DNA of 5,902 bases from Gammaproteobacteria bacterium (GTDB taxonomy: Bacteria; Pseudomonadota; Gammaproteobacteria; Eutrophobiales; Eutrophobiaceae). Shown piece by piece: positions 1-3,926 of this stretch. The number at the start of each line of letters is the position of its first letter. Position 1 is the first letter of the stretch. Below the pieces are notes generated by a model. It ran no database searches and was not told the DNA's origin. It saw only the letters and a list, made by a program, of their open reading frames with translations. The position numbers were made by a program, and so were the translations under genes. Location: assembly GCA_012270695.1 (NCBI GenBank), contig JAAXHV010000325.1, forward strand, positions 1 through 5,902, given 5' to 3'.

Positions 1-107
1 GCCTTGCACGCCTGCGCGCCGGAATAATCGAACTCACAGGCCTGGCCGATGACGATGGGACCGGCGCCAATGATGAGTACACTGTCTATGTCAGTTCGCT
101 TGGGCAT
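1..107 (-). CDS. carB: Carbamoyl-phosphate synthetase large subunit, N-terminal fragment (cut by window edge)
   Basis: This is the first 35 codons of the large synthetase subunit, which uses ammonia delivered from CarA, bicarbonate and two ATP to make carbamoyl phosphate for pyrimidine and arginine synthesis in the cytoplasm. The visible peptide begins MPKRTDIDSVLIIGAG and continues with PIVIGQACEFDYSGAQACK. This is the near-invariant CarB start: a Rossmann-like pre-ATP-grasp fold with a glycine-rich GAGP turn at about residues 14-17. The ATG is at 107-105 and agrees with the conserved N-terminus. No strong Shine-Dalgarno is visible just upstream, where the sequence is A/T-rich. The gene lies 148 bp downstream of carA on the same strand, a wide gap occupied by a palindromic element. 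The remaining roughly 1,040 residues expected for this family lie outside the window. The identification is very secure despite the short length. Confidence 0.96.
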   Translation of the reverse strand, partial: MPKRTDIDSVLIIGAGPIVIGQACEFDYSGAQACK

Positions 108-141
108 TTATTTCATCAGTCATACACAACAGAGAATATCG

Positions 142-247
142 ACAGGTTGGGATGGCATTTTCAAGAACGTCGACAGCCAAGGATGGCTGGTGATGAGCGT
201 ACACGGATGTATTCACAGCGTGTCTTGAAAATGCCATCCCAACCTGT
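142..247. repeat. 106-bp palindromic repeat element (MITE- or REP-like) in the carA-carB spacer
   Basis: Two perfect 25-bp inverted arms (142-166 and 223-247) flank a 56-nt core. The left arm begins ACAGGTTGGGATGGC and ends TTCAAGA. The pairing continues inward past one bulged base (ACG 167-169 with CGT 219-221). The core holds two more small palindromes: CAGCCA/TGGCTG (174-179 and 184-189, loop AGGA) and TACA/TGTA (200-203 and 208-211, loop CGGA). The whole would fold as a long stem topped by two hairpins. No open reading frame belongs to it, so it would be non-autonomous if mobile. It starts 8 bp after the carA stop codon and ends 34 bp before the carB start, so it should be transcribed as part of the carAB message. 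My recollection that similar palindromes recur in marine gammaproteobacterial genomes is unverified. Confidence 0.85.
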
Positions 248-255
248 TGCGCCAT

Positions 256-1392
256 CTAGTTATATCCATCCATCAAGTCCATGAAGTGGTCGAACAACGG
301 TTTCACGTCGTGGGGGCCGGGGCTGGCTTCCGGATGTCCCTGGAAGCCGAAGGCCGGTTTTTCCTTGTGGTGTATGCCCTGTACCGTGCCGTCAAACAGC
401 GAGCGGTGCGTGACCGACAGTGTCTCCGGGATGGACTCTTCAGCAACGGTGAAACCGTGGTTCTGGCTGGTAATCATGACTCTATCGGTGGCCAGCTCCA
501 GCACCGGATGATTGCCGCCGTGGTGGCCGAACTTCATTTTCACCGTATCGGCCCCGCAGGCCAGGCCCAGCAACTGGTGTCCCAGGCAAATGCCGAAGGT
601 AGGGACCCCCGCCACTACAATGTCCCTGATAGCGCCTATGGCATAAGCGCAAGGCTCAGGGTCGCCGGGACCATTGGACAAAAATACGCCAACAGGGGAA
701 CGGGACAGCACCTGGTCTGCCGACGTAGTCGCCGGAACCACTTCCAACTCACAGCCCAGGTCGTACAGGATGCGCAGGATGTTTCTCTTCACGCCGAAAT
801 CATAAGCCACAACCTTCCGTTTCCGTTTCCGTATTGTATTGTGTTGCCCATAGCCCTCGCCCAGGGACCAGCCGCCTCCCTGCCAGCGATATTGTTGCGA
901 CGCGGTTACCTCCCTGGCCAGGTCCATGCCTTGCAGTCCGGGGAACCCCCGGGCAAGTTCCAGGGCGCGCGCCTCCTCCAACTGCTCGCCGGCCAGGATG
1001 CAGCCGTCCTGTGAGCCCTTGTCCCTTAGCAGCCGGGTGAGACGCCGGGTGTCTATATTGGCAATGGCGATTATGTTGTTGGCCCCCAGGTAGTCGGAAA
1101 ACGACTGCTCGGTGCGCCAGTTGCTCGGTATCTGAGGCGCCTGCTTGATAATCAATCCGGCGGCATAGACCCGGACTGATTCCGTGTCCTCCGAATTGAC
1201 GCCTACGTTGCCGATCTGCGGCTGGGTAAAGGTGATGATCTGGCGGCAGTAAGACGGATCCGTGAGAATTTCCTGGTAGCCCGTAATGGAGGTGTTAAAC
1301 ACCACTTCCCCCACCGCCTCGCCGGAAACACCGATGGATTCACCATAGAACAGGCTACCGTCCGCCAGCGCAAGCAAAGCCGAATGATCCAA
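256..1392 (-). CDS. carA: Carbamoyl-phosphate synthetase small subunit (glutamine amidotransferase)
   Basis: CarA hydrolyses glutamine and passes ammonia to CarB for carbamoyl phosphate synthesis. The N-terminal CPSase domain (residues about 1-150) shows ALLALADGSLF, GEVVFNTSITGYQEILTDPS and IANIDTRRLTRLLR. The C-terminal class I amidotransferase domain (about 194-378) shows LSNGPGDP, the nucleophile motif GICLGHQ, KFGHHGGNHPV, SQNHGF and GFQGHPEASPGPHD. I place the start at TTG 1392-1390: GGAGG lies at 1403-1399 with a 6-base spacer, and the upstream ATG at 1416 would add eight residues (MLLSWRYV) that do not look like CarA. With the TTG start the protein is 378 aa, and the triad is Cys269, His353 and Glu355, the same numbers as in E. 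coli. An odd feature is a basic RKRKRK stretch in the interdomain linker (about residues 188-193), encoded by a tandem 6-bp repeat. The TAG stop is at 258-256. Confidence 0.97.
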   Translation of the reverse strand: MDHSALLALADGSLFYGESIGVSGEAVGEVVFNTSITGYQEILTDPSYCRQIITFTQPQIGNVGVNSEDTESVRVYAAGLIIKQAPQIPSNWRTEQSFSDYLGANNIIAIANIDTRRLTRLLRDKGSQDGCILAGEQLEEARALELARGFPGLQGMDLAREVTASQQYRWQGGGWSLGEGYGQHNTIRKRKRKVVAYDFGVKRNILRILYDLGCELEVVPATTSADQVLSRSPVGVFLSNGPGDPEPCAYAIGAIRDIVVAGVPTFGICLGHQLLGLACGADTVKMKFGHHGGNHPVLELATDRVMITSQNHGFTVAEESIPETLSVTHRSLFDGTVQGIHHKEKPAFGFQGHPEASPGPHDVKPLFDHFMDLMDGYN

Positions 1393-1398
1393 GACATA

Positions 1399-1403
1399 CC
1401 TCC
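1399..1403 (-). promoter_or_regulatory. Ribosome binding site that decides the carA start
   Basis: On the minus strand this reads GGAGG, followed by a 6-base spacer (TATGTC) and then TTG at 1392. It is a near-ideal Shine-Dalgarno at the right distance for the TTG codon. It lies inside the coding frame that would result from the upstream ATG at 1416. An ATG also sits one base after GGAGG, but it is in another frame and too close to serve. Confidence 0.8.
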
Positions 1404-1426
1404 ACGAAAGCAACACACATACAAAA

Positions 1427-1442
1427 CGGGAGCAACCTCCCG
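1427..1442 (-). terminator. Terminator-like hairpin in the carA leader (possible attenuator)
   Basis: Read on the minus strand, CGGGAG (1442-1437), loop GTTG, CTCCCG (1432-1427) forms a perfect 6-bp GC-rich stem with a tetraloop, followed at once by TTTTG. It stands 34 bp upstream of the carA start codon. A second CGGGAG (1452-1447) just upstream could compete for the same CTCCCG arm, giving two mutually exclusive stems. The T run is only four bases, so it may be a weak or conditional terminator, or only an mRNA structure. Its role in pyrimidine or arginine control is inference. Confidence 0.45.
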
Positions 1443-1464
1443 ATTACTCCCGCTTACCGATATC

Positions 1465-1475
1465 GTACAGTGTAC
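1465..1475. promoter_or_regulatory. Short perfect palindrome, candidate operator
   Basis: GTACA-G-TGTAC is a perfect 5+1+5 palindrome in the spacer between the divergent carA and vapB genes. It is 73 bp upstream of the carA start codon and 42 bp upstream of the vapB -35 box. It could bind a dimeric regulator, for example the VapB ribbon-helix-helix protein or a regulator of carA. It does not look like the E. coli ArgR or PurR boxes as I know them. A palindrome this short can also arise by chance. Confidence 0.3.
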
Positions 1476-1517
1476 TAAATCAGCGGGTTGGGTGTCGATT
1501 GAATTTTCAAAATCATC

Positions 1518-1546
1518 TTGACAGCAGATTTTATATACATCATTAT
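1518..1546 (+). promoter_or_regulatory. Sigma70-type promoter for vapBC, leaderless or nearly so
   Basis: A perfect TTGACA -35 box (1518-1523) is followed after 17 bp by CATTAT (1541-1546), which matches four of six positions of the TATAAT -10 box. Transcription would start around 1553-1554, on the A of the chosen vapB ATG. No Shine-Dalgarno sequence is visible before this ATG, which fits a leaderless message. The AT-rich spacer (TTTTATATA) supports a promoter here. The -10 box is the weaker half of the call. Confidence 0.5.
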
Positions 1547-1553
1547 GCGTCTT

Positions 1554-1838
1554 ATGCGTACGACAGTGACATTAGAACCGGAAACTGAACGCCTGCTCCG
1601 TGAAGCTATGCGTCAACGCGGGCAAAGTTTCAAGGAAACATTGAACCAAGCCGTCACCCGAGGGTTGGCAGACCTGCTGTGCAGTTCTGACAAAACGCCT
1701 TTCGTCCCACAGTCGTATCCGATGGGTCTGCGTACCGGCCTCGACCCTGCCCATTTCAATTCCCTCAATGACGACCTGGAAGTGGATGCTTTTCTTGAGC
1801 TCTCGCGCCGTTTGGATAAGCAGTCCTCAGCCGGATGA
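1554..1838 (+). CDS. VapB-like ribbon-helix-helix antitoxin
   Basis: This 94-aa protein looks like the DNA-binding antitoxin of a VapBC module: it should neutralise the downstream PIN toxin and repress its own operon. The N-terminal RTTVTLEP (residues 2-9) is a typical ribbon-helix-helix beta strand. It is followed by two helices (about 10-22 ETERLLREAMRQR and 25-39 SFKETLNQAVTRGLA). The C-terminal part (about 58-84), with GLRTGLDPAHFN and DDLEVDAFLE, resembles the toxin-binding tail of this family. I chose ATG 1554 because the family starts MRTTVTL. An in-frame ATG at 1545 arises from a 9-bp tandem repeat and would add MRL. The TGA stop overlaps the toxin ATG (ATGA, 1835-1838), so the two are translationally coupled. 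The family call is strong; no numbered gene name can be assigned. Confidence 0.85.
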   Translation: MRTTVTLEPETERLLREAMRQRGQSFKETLNQAVTRGLADLLCSSDKTPFVPQSYPMGLRTGLDPAHFNSLNDDLEVDAFLELSRRLDKQSSAG

Positions 1839-2272
1839 TCGTGCCCGATGCAAACCTGTTACTGTATACGGTCGACTCAAAGAGTCCTTTTCACAATGTT
1901 GCCGGGCAATGGTGGTCGCGCTGTCTGAATGGCGCCGTTCCTGTTGGCCTGTGTCACCCCGTAGTGTTTGCCTTTGTTCGCATAAGCACTAATCACCGCG
2001 CGTTTGCACAGCCCTTGTCACTGACGCAAGCTACACAGGTTGTCCAGTCCTGGTATGACCGCCAAATCACCCGGACGCTTTATCCCTCCGCACGTCATAC
2101 TCATCACGTGCTGGAGTTGCTTACCGCCTCGGGCTCTGCGGGTGGCAATATGGTCACCGATGCACAAATTGCAGCGTTAGCGATTGAGCATCAAGCTGAA
2201 GTGCATACGGCTGATCACGATTTCCGGCGCTTCCCCGGGCTGGATTGTCGCTTCCCGTTGGAACCCGAATAA
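1835..2272 (+). CDS. VapC-like PIN-domain toxin (putative ribonuclease)
   Basis: This 145-aa protein matches the PIN-domain toxin branch often paired with MRTTVTL-type antitoxins. Such proteins are metal-dependent endoribonucleases that stop translation by cutting tRNA or rRNA. The fold is readable throughout: MIVPDANLLLYTVD with the first acid Asp5, then VVFAFVRISTNHRAFAQPLS (about 43-62), then the late acids in NMVTDAQIAALAIEH (Asp109) and HTADHDFRRFPGL (Asp127, Asp129). The position that is glutamate in many VapC proteins (E-F-L-R) is alanine here (Ala46 in FAFVR). Some members of this branch vary at that site, so activity cannot be judged from this alone. The start is fixed by the 4-bp ATGA overlap with the antitoxin; no good Shine-Dalgarno is seen, so translation likely depends on coupling. 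The TAA stop is at 2270-2272. Confidence 0.88.
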   Translation: MIVPDANLLLYTVDSKSPFHNVAGQWWSRCLNGAVPVGLCHPVVFAFVRISTNHRAFAQPLSLTQATQVVQSWYDRQITRTLYPSARHTHHVLELLTASGSAGGNMVTDAQIAALAIEHQAEVHTADHDFRRFPGLDCRFPLEPE

Positions 2273-2314
2273 GACATTCCGGCGCTTCAAAGAGTGATTG
2301 GGTCGGAACAGACA

Positions 2315-2908
2315 ATGGAAGCAGGCGCCATCCTGTTGGCGGCAGGGGGTTCAAGCAGGTACGGTCAGTGTAAACAACTCGTTGATATTAACGGTTCCAA
2401 CCTGGTGCGGATTGCCATCGACAAACTTTCACCGATATTTCCGCATAACCGGATTAACGTTGTCATCGGGGCAAACTCTGAGGCAATGATTAGAAACATC
2501 AAGGACTTGCCGGTCAACGTTGTACATAATAAGCATTGGCAAACAGGCTTGGCTTCCTCCCTCAAAGCGGGAATAAACAGCCTTGAACCGGGTTGCCTGG
2601 CTGTAATGATCACATTGTGCGACCAGGTCCTGGTTGCGGAAAAGCACCTGCGACAACTGATCGACCTGTGGATTGGCAACCCGTCCAATATCATTGCCAG
2701 CGCGTATGCCGATACACTGGGAACTCCGGCTATTTTCCCGGCTGAATTCCACTTGCAACTCCTGGCATTGGATGGCGATGCAGGAGCAAAATCCATTTTG
2801 AGGAATAATACCGACCAGATAATAACACTCCCCATCCCCGAAGCCGAATTTGACCTCGATGTCCCGGCCGACCTGGAAAAGCTGAAGAAACTGCTAAGAA
2901 AACATTGA
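2315..2908 (+). CDS. MocA/MobA-like nucleotidyltransferase (probable molybdenum cofactor cytidylyltransferase)
   Basis: This 197-aa protein belongs to the NTP_transf_3 group, which attaches CMP or GMP to molybdopterin. The N-terminal nucleotide loop AILLAAGGSSRYGQCKQL (about residues 5-22) is diagnostic. HNKHWQTGLASSLKAGI (about 71-87), the metal-site segment TLCDQVLV (100-107), GTPAIFP (136-142), GDAGAKSILR (154-163) and the C-terminal FDLDVPADLEKL follow in family order. MocA (CTP) is favoured over MobA (GTP) because of the KQL in the loop and the GDAGAKSIL segment, but the choice is inference. No molybdoenzyme gene is in view to settle it. An in-frame GTG at 2294 has no usable ribosome site; ATG 2315 has GGA about 7 bases upstream. 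The gene looks more AT-rich than carA or the helicase, which may indicate a different origin. It lies 42 bp after the toxin gene and could be cotranscribed. Confidence 0.82.
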   Translation: MEAGAILLAAGGSSRYGQCKQLVDINGSNLVRIAIDKLSPIFPHNRINVVIGANSEAMIRNIKDLPVNVVHNKHWQTGLASSLKAGINSLEPGCLAVMITLCDQVLVAEKHLRQLIDLWIGNPSNIIASAYADTLGTPAIFPAEFHLQLLALDGDAGAKSILRNNTDQIITLPIPEAEFDLDVPADLEKLKKLLRKH

Positions 2909-2993
2909 TGTTAGCGACACCCCCCCTGTATCGCAGAAACCAGTGATTAAACCAGGGGTATGTTAAGCAAGCACTGACTTAATCAGAGCTTCT

Positions 2994-3401
2994 CTAACCC
3001 TGACTACTTTGAGGTGTGTGTCTTTTCCTGTCATAGGCTGCCTCCCAGTTGTCGCCGTCAAACCTCTCGACCATAACGCTCTCTATGTGGGTCCGATCGA
3101 GGCAGTTGAGGTTGACGCTGTAACCCTCGGGAAAAGACCGGGGCACGTAGAATGACTTGACCCCGCAGGTACCGCAAAAATAGTGTTGCGCGGTGCCGGT
3201 ATTGAAGGTGTAAGTGGATAAGGCGTCCGCGCCCTGCAACAGCCGGAAGCGCGACCTGGGGACTTGCAGGTGCAGGTAGCCGCTCATCTGGCAGATGGAG
3301 CAGTTGCAGTCCAGCACGGTCAGCGCCACCGGGGCGTCCACCTCGAACCGCACCGCGCCGCAATGACAGCCTCCCTTATGAGTCAGCAGACCTTCGCTCA
3401 T
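2994..3401 (-). CDS. GFA / CENP-V domain zinc protein
   Basis: This 135-aa protein is of the family named after glutathione-dependent formaldehyde-activating enzyme (Gfa). Most members have no proven reaction, and the name should not be read as function. The zinc ligands are clear: GGCHCGAVRFE (Cys12, Cys14), LDCNCSICQMSG (Cys32, Cys34, Cys37) and HYFCGTCGVK (Cys76, Cys79). All seven cysteines expected for the two zinc sites are present. The TYTFNTGTAQH segment before the last pair and the VNLNCLD strand after it are also typical. The length is normal for the family. The start ATG at 3401-3399 has AAGGA at 3414-3410 with an 8-base spacer. That Shine-Dalgarno overlaps the stop codon of the upstream protease gene, so the two likely form one operon. 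The TAG stop is at 2996-2994, tail-to-tail with the MocA-like gene. Confidence 0.9.
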   Translation of the reverse strand: MSEGLLTHKGGCHCGAVRFEVDAPVALTVLDCNCSICQMSGYLHLQVPRSRFRLLQGADALSTYTFNTGTAQHYFCGTCGVKSFYVPRSFPEGYSVNLNCLDRTHIESVMVERFDGDNWEAAYDRKRHTPQSSQG

Positions 3402-3412
3402 ACCAGATATCC

Positions 3413-3803
3413 TTAAGCTGCAAGCGGCAAGTTTTTACGTTTGTGCTTGAGCCTCCCTTTGGGCAATTTTTTGAGCTTCTGGTTGCGCGGGTCAATCTCT
3501 ACAGCCGCCGACTCCAAGGCAGTCACGCCGAGCAGCGGTTCGGCATCGGCAGGTCCAAACACTATCGTCGTGCCGACGATTTCTCCCATAAATTCACACC
3601 CCCGGCGCAATGCCCATCTCGATTTCACTGTCATCGGCCAATTCGTATACTCGTTGCCTCATAGGTTTGAGACCAATAGCTTCCAGACAGGGCGCAGGCA
3701 CGAGTGATTCCATGGCGCCGGTATCGACCAGGAAACGTCCTTCCCACCTCCTGTTCCGATCAGCCGGATTGCGAATGATGACATTTGTGTAAATTGCTCC
3801 CAT
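3413..3803 (-). pseudogene. Clan AA (retropepsin-like) aspartic protease, frameshifted
   Basis: Two pieces of one protein lie in different frames. The first (3803-3594) starts MGAIYTNVIIRNPAD and carries the active-site motif GRFLVDTGAMESLVP (Asp27-Thr28-Gly29). It ends EIEMGIAPGV-stop. The second frame resumes at CEFMGEIVGTTIVFG and continues with EPLLGVTALE and VEIDPRNQKLKKLPKGRLK, the usual second half of these small proteins. Removing one base from the run of five C (plus strand 3599-3603), or adding two, restores one reading frame of about 129 aa, close to family length. Members are soluble single-domain proteases thought to act as dimers, each giving one DTG. The ATG at 3803 has GGAGG 10 bases upstream. 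The TAA stop (3415-3413) overlaps the Shine-Dalgarno of the GFA gene. Because the break is in a homopolymer, a sequencing error is as likely as true inactivation. Confidence 0.8.
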
Positions 3804-3840
3804 AGTTCCTTGGCCTCCGTTTGAACTTCTGTTCGGTGTA

Positions 3841-3896
3841 CAGGGACGGAGCCCTGCTTACAACATGCAGGGGCATGCTTTAAATCCGTCCCCCTG
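3841..3896. repeat. REP-like nested hairpin element
   Basis: Two nested inverted repeats occupy the spacer between the divergent protease and helicase genes. The outer arms are CAGGGACGGA (3841-3850) and TCCGTCCCCCTG (3885-3896), which pair apart from two extra bases. The inner arms are GCCCTGC (3851-3857) and GCAGGGGC (3867-3874), with one bulge. An 8-bp direct repeat, TGAACTTC, occurs at 3822-3829 and 3895-3902 on either side. The form (GGGGACGGA ... TCCGTCCCC) resembles REP sequences mobilised by REP-associated tyrosine transposases; that likeness is from memory. No transposase is in the window. Confidence 0.6.
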
Positions 3897-3926
3897 AACT
3901 TCAAGTTTCGGATAAACTGTCCCATT

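Noticed and set aside
93..125. Tiny minus-strand frame (MTDEINAQAN) overlapping the carB start
   Set aside because: It has only ten codons and no ribosome site. It could couple to carB but has no support beyond chance.
247..1014. Long plus-strand reading frame of 255 codons opposite carA
   Set aside because: It lies antisense to the certain carA gene and shows no family motifs. Its length follows from the codon bias of carA on the other strand.
1443..1517. Sigma70 promoter for carA on the minus strand
   Set aside because: TCGACA (1498-1493) is a fair -35 box, but no acceptable -10 box stands 16-18 bp away. The carA promoter cannot be placed from sequence alone.
2294..2314. GTG start for the MocA-like protein
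   Set aside because: The seven extra residues (MIGSEQT) do not fit the family, which starts just before the AILLAAG strand, and no spaced Shine-Dalgarno precedes the GTG.
2365..2835. Minus-strand reading frame of 156 codons opposite the MocA-like gene
   Set aside because: The plus-strand protein is family-typical from end to end. The antisense frame has no motif or ribosome site of note.
2909..2993. Possible terminator between the convergent MocA-like and GFA genes (CCCCTG 2923-2928 with CAGGGG 2953-2958, and TTAAG/CTTAA 2963-2982)
   Set aside because: The stems are only 5-6 bp with long loops (24 and 10 nt) and no T run on either strand. They are not good enough to call, though some termination signal is expected here.
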